Below, one piece after another: positions 1 through 6,788 of a DNA stretch of 14,470 bases; within the stretch, counting starts at the first letter, position 1, and each line of letters begins with the position of its first letter. Source of the DNA: CAZPLZ01 sp964587525 (GTDB lineage: Bacteria; Oederibacteriota; CAKKQC01). The notes beneath the pieces are model-generated. The model saw only the letters and a list, made by a program, of their open reading frames with translations, made no database searches and had not been told where the DNA came from. The stretch lies in NCBI GenBank assembly GCA_964587525.1, contig CAZPLZ010000081.1, positions 1 to 14,470 on the forward strand, given 5' to 3'. A program made the translations under genes and the position numbers.

Positions 1-1
1 C

Positions 2-457
2 CTGGCCCCCGGCGCCTCCTTCCCCTTCAAATGGACCTACAGCAGCACGGGCACGGTGAATCTGGTCTTCACCGCAGACATCTGTGCCGAAACGATCCCG
101 GACAAGATCCCAACCTTCAGGAGCACCAGCGCCAGCGTCTTCTTGGAGGATACGGGTGGAATCGGCGTCTATGTGCTCAACCGCAACTTGATGCGGGGCC
201 CCTCATCCAATCCCACCGAGCGGGTCACCGCCTCGTTCAACCTCAAAGAGAGCGGGGACACAACGCTCATCGTGTACAACTCAATCGGCCAGCGGATAAA
301 AACCTTGTTCAAAGGCTATGCCGTGGCCCGGCAGGATTACGATCTGACCTGGGACGGAACGAACGACAAAGGGGAACGGGTCGCCAGCGGGGTGTACTTC
401 CTCCGCCTGGAGAGCAAACGCTTCATCACAACCAAACGGGTCGCGCTGATCAGATAA
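2..457 (+). CDS. C-terminus of a secreted protein with FlgD-like Ig module (5' truncated)
   Basis: The reading frame is open from the left edge and ends at TAA 455-457, so the N-terminus lies outside the window. The last ~75 residues have the pattern of a FlgD-type Ig domain: a strand pair containing VYNSIGQRIKTLF, then LTWDGTNDKGERVASGVYF, then a basic tail KRVALIR. In this family the module sits at the C-terminus of large secreted or surface proteins and resembles the type IX secretion sorting domain. The preceding ~60 residues look like another beta-rich segment. The same module ends the subtilase at 11955-13493, so this genome uses it more than once. The function of the missing N-terminal part is unknown. 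Confidence is high for the coding frame and domain type, low for the biological role. Confidence 0.8.
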   Translation: MAPGASFPFKWTYSSTGTVNLVFTADICAETIPDKIPTFRSTSASVFLEDTGGIGVYVLNRNLMRGPSSNPTERVTASFNLKESGDTTLIVYNSIGQRIKTLFKGYAVARQDYDLTWDGTNDKGERVASGVYFLRLESKRFITTKRVALIR

Positions 458-465
458 CTTAACAA

Positions 466-885
466 GTGAAAACGTATCGCGAGGAGATCTGGTTCAATAC
501 GCCCTCCCGGGTCGCCTTCGTGCGGATGACGGAGAAAGTCCGCTCCGCCATCAAGAAGTCCGGGGTCAAAGAAGGCTTATGCCTCGTCAACGCGATGCAC
601 ATTTCTGCCAGCGTCTTCATCAACGACAACGAGTCAGGGCTCTTGCAGGATTGGGAGGCCTGGCTGGAGAAGCTCGCTCCGCACGCGCCGGTCAAGCAGT
701 ACCGGCACAACGACACCGGGGAAGACAACGCCGACGCGCACTTGAAGCGCACGGTCATGGGGCGGGAAGTCACGCTGGCCATCACCAGCGGCGACCTCGA
801 CTTCGGTCCCTGGGAAGAGGTGTTCTACGGCGAGTTCGACGGCCGGCGCAAGAAGCGGGTGCTGATCAAAATTATTGGGGAGTGA
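466..885 (+). CDS. yjbQ: YjbQ/UPF0047 family protein (secondary thiamine-phosphate synthase-like)
   Basis: A 139-aa protein of normal length for the UPF0047 (YjbQ) family. Conserved blocks are present in order: MHISASVFINDNE (residues 44-56), YRHN (79-82), DNADAHLKRTVMG (87-99) and GDLDFGPWEEVFYGEFDG (109-126). The conserved His, Asn, Asp and Glu residues of these blocks form the family's putative active site. E. coli YjbQ has weak thiamine-phosphate synthase activity in vitro; the physiological role is unsettled. GTG at 466 is the chosen start: it begins 8 nt after the previous stop and gives the family's usual N-terminus. No Shine-Dalgarno is visible. The gene may be co-transcribed with the upstream FlgD-Ig gene. 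It converges on cstA with only 5 nt between the stops. Confidence 0.9.
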   Translation: MKTYREEIWFNTPSRVAFVRMTEKVRSAIKKSGVKEGLCLVNAMHISASVFINDNESGLLQDWEAWLEKLAPHAPVKQYRHNDTGEDNADAHLKRTVMGREVTLAITSGDLDFGPWEEVFYGEFDGRRKKRVLIKIIGE

Positions 886-890
886 GGTCC

Positions 891-2708
891 TTAAGTCCTA
901 GCAAGACCGGCCCCAGCGGTCGCATGCGCCAGCGGCGGAAGCGGCTCGGGGAGGACACCCTTGACATGGTTCCATAACAGTAGCCCTTCCACCACCATCC
1001 ACACCTGAAGCCCCTCTACCGCCAGCCCCATTCCGCACAGCAGCCAGTTGCCTTGCTCATAGAAGCTGGCAATCTGGGAGCCCATCGCCCAGGCCGGCAG
1101 GAGTAGCATCAGTACAGCCGGGACGATCAGAAATCCGATGGGTTTACTGTGGCGCAGGAGGTAAAAACCGATCACCAGGAACGACAGGCCAGCGAGGAGC
1201 TGGTTGGTCGCGCCGAACAGCGGCCAGAGGATCAGGCCCCCTGAGCCGGGTCCCTTAGGGCCCGGCACCAGCGCCAGCATGCCGCCTGCCGCGACCGCAA
1301 CCAGCGTCGCCAGGTACTTATTCCTGAGCTTGCTCCATCCAATCGCCGCGGCCAGCTCCTGAATCACGTACCGCTGCAATCGCGTGGCGGTATCCAGGGT
1401 CGTCGTGGCAAAGGAAGCCACCATGACCGCGATGATCGCGATGGCAAGCTTCAAGGGGATGCCCAGTGCCGCAATCATGTTGGCCCCGCCTTCCACAAAA
1501 GCCCCGACTTTTCTGGCCAGCGACATGGTCCGCCACTCGCCGCCGTAATAGGTCAGCCACGCCGCTCTGCCTGTCAGGTGCTCGCCGGTGCCCTCCTCCG
1601 AAACGCCCATCCCCAGTCCCGCGCAGCAGGCCAGGATCACCAGGACCGCCAGCCCCCCCTCCAGCAGCATCGCGCCGTAGCCCACGTACTGGGCATCCGC
1701 CTCGGACTTAAGCTGTTTCGAGGACGTCCCTGAAGACACCAGGCAATGAAACCCAGACACCGCTCCACAGGCGATCGTAATGAACAGGAAGGGGAAAATG
1801 GGCGGAGCATCGCCCGGGGCGTCAAGATTGATCGCCGGCGCCGTCAGTGGCGGGTGCGCGACCAGCAACCCGAGGAAGAGCAACCCGAGCGCCACCAGCA
1901 ATTGATGTGAATTGATGTAATCGCGGGGCTGCAGCAAAACCCAAACCGGCAGCACGCTGGCCACGAAGCAATACAACAGCAAGACGCCAGTCCAAATCAC
2001 CACCGCAGAGTTCAGGCTGGCCAGCCCGGATTTGTCAGCCCCAGGAAACAGCCCGATCCCGAACAGTGCTGTCAGGTCAACGGGCAGGTAATAGGTGCCC
2101 ACATAGACCGCCAGGTAGAGCAGAACCAGGCCTATCAGGGAGGGCAAAAGCAGCGAGCCACCCCGCCGGTACAGCCAGAATCCCACCGCCACCGCGATGG
2201 GCATCGCGATCCAGACTGACAGGACCGTCTCGGGATAGACAGCAAACAGGATAGCGATGACGAGACCGAAGATCGCGAGCACGACGGTGAGGGCAAAAAA
2301 CAGGATCAGGAGGAACAGCACCCGGGCGCGAGTTGAGACCATCCTGCCTGCGATGTCCCCGATGGTCTGGCCGCGTGAGCGTAGCGAAATCACCAGTGAG
2401 CCGAAATCGTGCACCGCCCCGATAAAGATCGAACCAACCAGCACCCAGATCAAGGCCGGCAGCCACCCCCAAAAGACCGCGATGGCCGGGCCGACGATCG
2501 GACCCGTTCCTGCGATCGACGTGAAGTGATGGCCAAACACGACTGCACGGCGGGTGGGCACATAATCCACGCCATCTTCCATCTCCCGCGACGGCACGAG
2601 AGCCTGCGGATCGATGCCGAAGATCCTCCGGGCTAAGTACCGGCCATAGGTGTGATAGGCAACGACAAACCCAACCGCGGAGAGTACCGCAACCAAGAGA
2701 GTATCCAT
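891..2708 (-). CDS. cstA: Carbon starvation protein CstA, pyruvate/peptide transporter family
   Basis: A 605-aa inner-membrane transporter with many hydrophobic segments. Signatures of the CstA family appear in order: DYVPT (48-52), GHHFTSIAGTGPIVGP (59-74), HDFG (100-103), SGFHCLVSSGTSSKQL (318-333), FATTTLDTATRLQRY (433-447) and LWPLFGATNQLLAGL (494-508). The last two belong to the C-terminal five-TM part of the family. E. coli CstA and BtsT take up pyruvate, and CstA was earlier linked to peptide use in starvation. This protein is about 100 residues shorter than the E. coli members, as is common for the shorter branch. ATG at 2708 starts at the family's usual N-terminus; an AGGA lies 12 nt upstream on the minus strand, a rather long spacing. 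The gene is divergent from truB across 32 bp. The substrate cannot be fixed from sequence. Confidence 0.95.
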   Translation of the reverse strand: MDTLLVAVLSAVGFVVAYHTYGRYLARRIFGIDPQALVPSREMEDGVDYVPTRRAVVFGHHFTSIAGTGPIVGPAIAVFWGWLPALIWVLVGSIFIGAVHDFGSLVISLRSRGQTIGDIAGRMVSTRARVLFLLILFFALTVVLAIFGLVIAILFAVYPETVLSVWIAMPIAVAVGFWLYRRGGSLLLPSLIGLVLLYLAVYVGTYYLPVDLTALFGIGLFPGADKSGLASLNSAVVIWTGVLLLYCFVASVLPVWVLLQPRDYINSHQLLVALGLLFLGLLVAHPPLTAPAINLDAPGDAPPIFPFLFITIACGAVSGFHCLVSSGTSSKQLKSEADAQYVGYGAMLLEGGLAVLVILACCAGLGMGVSEEGTGEHLTGRAAWLTYYGGEWRTMSLARKVGAFVEGGANMIAALGIPLKLAIAIIAVMVASFATTTLDTATRLQRYVIQELAAAIGWSKLRNKYLATLVAVAAGGMLALVPGPKGPGSGGLILWPLFGATNQLLAGLSFLVIGFYLLRHSKPIGFLIVPAVLMLLLPAWAMGSQIASFYEQGNWLLCGMGLAVEGLQVWMVVEGLLLWNHVKGVLPEPLPPLAHATAGAGLART

Positions 2709-2740
2709 AACGTTAGTTCATCCTACAATATGATCATACC
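2709..2740. promoter_or_regulatory. Divergent cstA/truB promoter region with a 10-bp palindrome
   Basis: Only 32 bp separate the two divergent start codons. Plus strand: TACAAT at 2724-2729, 11 nt before the truB GTG. Minus strand: TATGAT reads from 2738 to 2733, giving a start about 18 nt before the cstA ATG. No convincing -35 box was found for either. A perfect palindrome, TATGATCATA, occupies 2729-2738 and overlaps both candidates, so it could be an operator. This is a motif-based guess. Confidence 0.35.
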
Positions 2741-3646
2741 GTGAAGGACATCTCTCACTGCGGATTTCTCAATGTGCGCAAGCCACGCGGGATGACGTCC
2801 AGTGACGTGGTCGAAGTGGTGAGACAAATCCTCGGCGTCAACGCCGGGCACGCGGGCACGCTGGACCCACAGGCGGAGGGTGTGCTGGTGCTCGGGCTTG
2901 GACCAGCGCGGAAATTTATCAGGTACATGCAAACGGACAAAGAATACGAAACGCTCATGCGGCTCGGCCAGGAGAGCGACACGCTGGACATGGATGGGCA
3001 CTTGACTCCCGAAAGGCCTGTCGAGGCAACACCTGAGGCCATCCGGGAGGCCGGCCAATCCTTGGTTGGAAACTTGGAGCTTCCCGTGCCAGTTTATTCC
3101 GCAGTGCATGTAGGCGGGCAGCGTCTGTACAAGCTGGCGCGCGCCGGGGAAGCCGTGACGCCGCCGGTCAGGCCGATGACGGTGTACACGCTCACCGTGA
3201 CCGAGATCGCCCTCCCGCAGGTGCGGTTTACGGTGTCCTGCGCAGGCGGAGTGTACGTGCGTGCGCTGACCGCTGAGTGGGGGCGTCAGCTCGGCTGCGG
3301 TGCGGTGTGTGAACGGTTGGTGCGTACCCGCTCCGGCGGGTTCATGCTCGATCACGCTGTCACGCTCGAAGACCTTCGCCGCCGGGCTGAGATGGGACAG
3401 TTGAACGAGGTGATCCTTCCTATCGGAGAGGCGCTCGCCCACTTGCCGGAGGCTTCGTTTGACAACCCTATGGCGCTGCGGCTGCAAAAGGGGCAGGCGG
3501 TTCCCGCGCCAGCGGGCTTCGCCGCAACCCTCGGCCAGCGGGCCAGGCTGGCACGCCCCGGCGGCGAAATGATCGGGATCGGCCGGGTCATAGCCGGACC
3601 TGTCGATCCCTTGGTCCTCCAACCCGAACGGATGCTGCCCAGCTAG
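2741..3646 (+). CDS. truB: tRNA pseudouridine(55) synthase TruB
   Basis: A 301-aa enzyme that isomerises uridine-55 to pseudouridine in the T loop of elongator tRNAs. Family motifs are clear: GFLNVRKPRGMTS (8-20), AGHAGTLDPQAEGVL (35-49) with the catalytic Asp at 42, VYSAVHVGGQRLYKLAR (118-134), and the thumb-side block CAGGVYVRALTAEWG (167-181). A short C-terminal PUA-like portion follows. GTG 2741 is the start because the family's GFLNVxKPxGMTS block begins at once after it; no Shine-Dalgarno is visible. ribF follows after 12 nt, the usual truB-ribF pairing. The nusA-infB-rbfA genes that often precede truB are absent and cstA takes their place. Confidence 0.97.
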   Translation: MKDISHCGFLNVRKPRGMTSSDVVEVVRQILGVNAGHAGTLDPQAEGVLVLGLGPARKFIRYMQTDKEYETLMRLGQESDTLDMDGHLTPERPVEATPEAIREAGQSLVGNLELPVPVYSAVHVGGQRLYKLARAGEAVTPPVRPMTVYTLTVTEIALPQVRFTVSCAGGVYVRALTAEWGRQLGCGAVCERLVRTRSGGFMLDHAVTLEDLRRRAEMGQLNEVILPIGEALAHLPEASFDNPMALRLQKGQAVPAPAGFAATLGQRARLARPGGEMIGIGRVIAGPVDPLVLQPERMLPS

Positions 3647-3658
3647 GGGCTCCAAGAC

Positions 3659-4555
3659 ATGAAGCGGCCACTGGCCAGCACCATCGGTGTGTTCGACGGC
3701 GTGCACCGCGGTCACCTGGCCATCCTGCGCGCCACCCTGGCGCGCGCGCGCGCGATGAAGGGTTCCGCCGTCGTCATCACCTTTGACCGGCACCCGCTCA
3801 AGACCCTGGCGCCGCGGCTAGCCCCTCGCTGTCTGATGACCCTTAAGCAACGCCTGGATGAGTTCCGGAAGCTGCGATTCCACCGCGTCATCGTGCTTCC
3901 GTTCAACCCAGCGCTCGCCGCGCTGACCGCGGAGGTGTTCGTGCGGCGGGTGCTCGTTCGCCGGCTGGGCCTGGCTGATCTCACGGTCGGCTACGATTTC
4001 CATTTCGGGCGAGGCGGCGCCGGCGATGCGTCCCTGCTCAAGCGTCTGGGTGAGACGTTCGGGTTCAACGTCACCGTGGTCCCGCCGGTCCTTCACCGGG
4101 GGGAGCCTATCTCCAGCACTCGCATCCGCCGGCTTCTCTCGCTTGGCAACGTCACGAAAGCCGCCCGGCTGCTGGGCCGGCCTCCGGTCCTGACCGGCTT
4201 GCGGATGACAGGATTGAGGTTGGGGCGCGCCCTCGGCTTCCCCACCATCAACATCAATCCTGCCAACGAGCTGTTGCCGCCGTATGGCGTGTACGTGGTG
4301 AGGATCGGTCGGGAACGCCGGCCCGGGGCAGCCAACCTCGGCATCCGGCCGGCCGTGACCCCGAGCGCGACCTCCCCCCTCCTGGAAGTCCACTGCCTGG
4401 GACGGCCCCCGCGGATCGCTCCGGGGCGAGCGGTCGAGGTAGAGCTGCTGCGCTTCCTGCGCCCGGAGCGAAACTTTCCTGACTTGGCCGCCCTGAAGCG
4501 GCAGATAAGCCGCGATGTTGCGGCAGCCAGACGCTATTTCGCCCTGAAGACTTGA
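3659..4555 (+). CDS. ribF: Bifunctional riboflavin kinase / FAD synthetase RibF
   Basis: A 298-aa enzyme that phosphorylates riboflavin to FMN and adenylylates FMN to FAD. The N-terminal nucleotidyltransferase domain has IGVFDGVHRGHL (9-20), carrying the HxGH-type signature, TFDRHP (41-46) and ISSTRIRRLL (151-160). The C-terminal riboflavin kinase domain has TGLRLGRALGFPTINI (184-199), YGVYVV (209-214), AANLGIRP (224-231) and LLEVH (241-245), then EVELLRFLRPERNFP (260-274). ATG 3659 is the only option: the in-frame codon 15 nt upstream is the TAG that ends truB, so the N-terminus is about 15 residues shorter than in E. coli. AGGGG at 3645-3649 lies 9 nt before the start and can serve as Shine-Dalgarno. 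It is translated as the second gene of a truB-ribF operon. Confidence 0.97.
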   Translation: MKRPLASTIGVFDGVHRGHLAILRATLARARAMKGSAVVITFDRHPLKTLAPRLAPRCLMTLKQRLDEFRKLRFHRVIVLPFNPALAALTAEVFVRRVLVRRLGLADLTVGYDFHFGRGGAGDASLLKRLGETFGFNVTVVPPVLHRGEPISSTRIRRLLSLGNVTKAARLLGRPPVLTGLRMTGLRLGRALGFPTININPANELLPPYGVYVVRIGRERRPGAANLGIRPAVTPSATSPLLEVHCLGRPPRIAPGRAVEVELLRFLRPERNFPDLAALKRQISRDVAAARRYFALKT

Positions 4556-4591
4556 CGCGGGGTTTTTAAAAACAGTAAGCTAACGCTACGT

Positions 4592-4867
4592 ATGGCGGAA
4601 GAAGAGAAGAAGGCGGCAGCTCCAGCAGCGGAACTCCCAGAGCCCGATTTCACCTGGCGCTGGCACCTGAAAGTGCTTTCCATCATTTATGCGGTGCTCG
4701 CGGTTCTCTACACCATCATGCTGTATTTCCTCGCAGAGCCGGATTTCAAGTGGAGCAGCCAGGCTGTCAACCTGGTCGTGTTATACGCGCTCCCAGCGGT
4801 GCTGTGGGGAATCCGCACATACCTGCTGGCGAGGGAAAAGCAGAAAAAAGAAACGCCGGGCGCTTAA
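4592..4867 (+). CDS. Small two-TM membrane protein, unknown function
   Basis: A 91-aa protein that I do not recognise. It has an acidic/lysine and Ala/Pro-rich N-terminal tail (1-20), two hydrophobic helices at about 27-48 and 58-79, a short link containing EPDFKW, and a basic C-terminus (REKQKK), so both ends are probably cytoplasmic. ATG 4592 gives a compact ORF 36 nt behind ribF. There is no Shine-Dalgarno; TAAGCT at 4576-4581 is a -10-like box 10 nt before the start. A short AT palindrome (GTTTTTAAAAAC, 4562-4573) lies further upstream. The stop TAA (4865-4867) overlaps that of the convergent 146-aa gene within a shared TTAA. Codon-position composition and clean TM topology support real coding. 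Confidence 0.72.
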   Translation: MAEEEKKAAAPAAELPEPDFTWRWHLKVLSIIYAVLAVLYTIMLYFLAEPDFKWSSQAVNLVVLYALPAVLWGIRTYLLAREKQKKETPGA

Positions 4868-5304
4868 CAGCTCGCCGAGGTCATTCCTAGCCCAGCGTCG
4901 AGAATTTCTTCGGTACCAGGAGCCTGCAAGATGCCGTCCAGATAGCCGCCAGGACGGTCGATCAACGCGTCCCAGCCCGACCACAAGTGGAACAGTCCGA
5001 AGACAAATCCGACCGGATGGGCGAATCCCACATAGCCTATCAGCCCCACCACGAAGTGCGTCGCGACTTTCTTCCCCTGATTTTCATTAATCAACTGGCC
5101 AACGCCCGGAACGATCAACGAAACAATTCCGGTCACCGCAGATTTTCCCGTGACGCCCCGGCCTCCGTAGATGATGTCGTTGGGATTCCGTGGCTTCTTT
5201 TCCTCGAAGACTTTCTCCCCCGCTGAGGTCAGCGACGGCAGCATCATTGACCCCGCCACCGCAACCATCACCATCAACGCCATAACCCGAAAGGAACTGT
5301 TCAT
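4864..5304 (-). CDS. Exported or membrane protein with a GxGQ hydrophobic module, unknown function
   Basis: A 146-aa protein. Residues 1-28 look like a signal peptide (hydrophobic MVMVAVAGSMM core, likely cut after TSAG). After a charged stretch (EEKKPRNPND) there are hydrophobic segments at about 57-72, 83-93 and 95-108. The pattern PGVGQ (66-70) with a following N..QGK and a late LWSGWDALID is reminiscent of TM2-like small membrane modules, but the match is loose. ATG 5304 is the start; a TACAAT box read from 5319 to 5314 lies only 9 nt upstream and no Shine-Dalgarno is present. The gene is divergent from glmU and convergent with the 91-aa membrane protein. Confidence 0.7.
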   Translation of the reverse strand: MNSSFRVMALMVMVAVAGSMMLPSLTSAGEKVFEEKKPRNPNDIIYGGRGVTGKSAVTGIVSLIVPGVGQLINENQGKKVATHFVVGLIGYVGFAHPVGFVFGLFHLWSGWDALIDRPGGYLDGILQAPGTEEILDAGLGMTSASC

Positions 5305-5313
5305 CTTGCCGAC

Positions 5314-5319
5314 ATTGTA
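5314..5319 (-). promoter_or_regulatory. -10-like box (TACAAT) for the 146-aa gene
   Basis: The minus strand reads TACAAT from 5319 to 5314, nine nucleotides before the ATG at 5304. Transcription from it would give an mRNA with only a few nucleotides of leader. No good -35 is visible at the usual distance, so the call rests on the hexamer and its position. Confidence 0.35.
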
Positions 5320-5322
5320 TCA

Positions 5323-5341
5323 GCAGGATGCTGAAAAGTCC
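5323..5341 (+). repeat. Single arm of a REP-like dispersed repeat (tentative)
   Basis: GCAGGATGCTGAAAAGTCC resembles one arm of long palindromic intergenic repeats that I recall from several environmental genomes, where GATGCTGAAAAAGTCC is paired with its reverse complement. Here only one arm is present, so it would be a decayed copy. The recognition is from memory and should be treated as tentative. Confidence 0.3.
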
Positions 5342-5420
5342 GGCAGGACGGGCCGGAGGGGGGTGAGCGGTCGCTGGCCGACCGGTGCGGAGTCGCGGTG
5401 CGCACGCTTATTACCAATTA

Positions 5421-5429
5421 TGTTATCTT
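5421..5429 (+). promoter_or_regulatory. Extended -10-like element for glmU
   Basis: TG at 5421-5422, one spacer base, then TATCTT at 5424-5429 form an extended -10-like element in an AT-rich pocket of an otherwise GC-rich gap. The glmU ATG begins 8 nt after it, so the transcript would be almost leaderless. No clear -35 was found. Confidence 0.35.
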
Positions 5430-5437
5430 GTTCAGCA

Positions 5438-6784
5438 ATGCAGACCCTGGGAGCGGTGCTGGCGGCAGGGCGCGGCGAACGCATGAGAATTTCCATGCCC
5501 AAACCCCTTTACCCTCTGCTGGGCCGTGCCATGATTGCCTACCCGCTGGAGGCCCTCCGGAAGGCTGGCGTCGCTTCTCCTGTGATCATCACCAGCCCGG
5601 CCAGACACAGCGCCCTGAAACGTTCGTTTGGCAAAAGCGCGCGGTTCGTCATCCAGCCACGGCCGCTCGGCACCGCGGACGCCGTGAGCCGATTAAAGTC
5701 ATCAGTTCATGGCCAGGCAAAACTTGTGATCATCAACGCTGACTCCCCCCTCTTCGATCCTGGCCATGTCCGTGCCCTGCTGGCCGCCCACGCGGCAGCC
5801 AAGGCGCAGGTGTCCTTTGCCACCGCGACGGTGGATGATCCAAGCGGGCTGGGCCGCGTCCTCCGGGACCCCGCTGGCCAGGTCGCCAACATCGTGGAGG
5901 AAGCCGAGGCCAGCCCGGCGGTCAAACGCGTCAAGGAAATCAACGCCGGGTTGTACGTTTTCGAAGCCCCTGCGATCTTTGATGTGCTGGCGGCGGTTAA
6001 ACCCGTGGGGATCAAGCGCGAGCGGTACCTCACCCGCGCGGTCGAGCTGGCCATTGCGCGCGGGTTGACCGTCACCACGGTGAGCGTGCCGGCTGAAGCC
6101 TCCTTTGGCGTGAACACGCTTGCCGAGGCGGCGGTGGCGCAAGCGGTGCTGCGCTCCCGCAAACTTGCGGCCCTCATGGCCAACGGCGTCACGATCGATG
6201 ATCCAGCCAATGTGTCGGTGGACTGGGACGCGAGGGTCGGGCCAGGCACGCGTATCCTGCCCGGTACCACGCTCGCGGGAGCCACGCGCGCAGGCGCGGA
6301 CTGCACGCTGGGGCCGCACGCCGTGCTGCGCGATACCCAGCTTGGGGATCGGGTGGCTGTGCGCGCCTCCTGGGTCACCGGGAGCCGCCTGGACGATGAC
6401 GTCCAGGTGGGCCCGTTCGCCCACATCCGCCCCGGCAGCACGGTGAAACGAAGCGCCCACGTCGGGACGCATGCGGAGATCGTGCGCACCACGCTGGGGG
6501 AGCGGGTCCGCATGCATCACTTCAGTTATCTGGGCGACGCGAGGGTGGGGCCGGACGCCAACATCGGCGCCGGTGCCATCTCAGCCAATTACGACGGCAA
6601 GCGCAAACACCTGACCCGTATCGGGAAGGGTGCCTCAATTGGCAGCGGCGCTGTGCTCATCGCTCCAGCTTCGATCGGTGAAAAGGCGGTGGTGGGCGCA
6701 GGCGCGGTGGTCCCGGGTAGGCGTGCGGTCCCGGCCCACACCGTGGTCGCCGGGGTGCCGGCCCGGCCCCTCAGGAGGAGTTGA
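5438..6784 (+). CDS. glmU: Bifunctional GlmU: GlcNAc-1-P uridyltransferase / GlcN-1-P acetyltransferase
   Basis: A 448-aa enzyme, about the usual length, that makes UDP-GlcNAc for peptidoglycan and lipopolysaccharide. Uridyltransferase domain: LAAGRGERM (8-16) and PK (21-22), QPRPLGTADAV (73-83), NADSPL (100-105) with the metal Asp, GLGRV and NIVEE (151-155), and GVN (224-226). The left-handed beta-helix acetyltransferase domain follows from about 250, with HIRPG (329-333), HHFSYLGDA (360-368), NIGAG and NYDGKRK (384-390), IGSGAVLIAP (401-410). The catalytic His (361) and Tyr364, Asn375 and Lys390 are kept, but the NFVEMKK-type block reads THAEIVR, so the position of E. coli Lys351 is Val. 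ATG 5438 starts the nucleotidyltransferase fold directly; an in-frame ATG at 5420 would add six residues and overlaps the likely promoter. prs follows after 4 nt. Confidence 0.93.
   Translation: MQTLGAVLAAGRGERMRISMPKPLYPLLGRAMIAYPLEALRKAGVASPVIITSPARHSALKRSFGKSARFVIQPRPLGTADAVSRLKSSVHGQAKLVIINADSPLFDPGHVRALLAAHAAAKAQVSFATATVDDPSGLGRVLRDPAGQVANIVEEAEASPAVKRVKEINAGLYVFEAPAIFDVLAAVKPVGIKRERYLTRAVELAIARGLTVTTVSVPAEASFGVNTLAEAAVAQAVLRSRKLAALMANGVTIDDPANVSVDWDARVGPGTRILPGTTLAGATRAGADCTLGPHAVLRDTQLGDRVAVRASWVTGSRLDDDVQVGPFAHIRPGSTVKRSAHVGTHAEIVRTTLGERVRMHHFSYLGDARVGPDANIGAGAISANYDGKRKHLTRIGKGASIGSGAVLIAPASIGEKAVVGAGAVVPGRRAVPAHTVVAGVPARPLRRS
6773..6778 (+). promoter_or_regulatory. Strong Shine-Dalgarno (AGGAGG) for prs
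   Basis: AGGAGG inside the last codons of glmU lies 10 nt before ATG 6789. It fixes the prs start, although the frame stays open further upstream inside glmU. It is also the clearest Shine-Dalgarno in the window, which contrasts with the first genes of transcription units here. Confidence 0.8.
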
Positions 6785-6788
6785 GCTC

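Noticed and set aside
2723..3793. 356-aa open frame antisense to truB and the start of ribF
   Set aside because: It is a GC-driven shadow: His/Arg/Gln/Pro-rich, no recognisable domain, and it fully overlaps two well-identified enzymes.
5171..5437. N-terminal extension of glmU to 5171
   Set aside because: It overlaps the 146-aa gene antisense, and the GlmU fold starts right after ATG 5438.
5702..6520. Two long minus-strand open frames (about 270 aa each) antisense to glmU
   Set aside because: Low-complexity composition and two competing frames at the same place show they arise from codon bias of glmU on the other strand.
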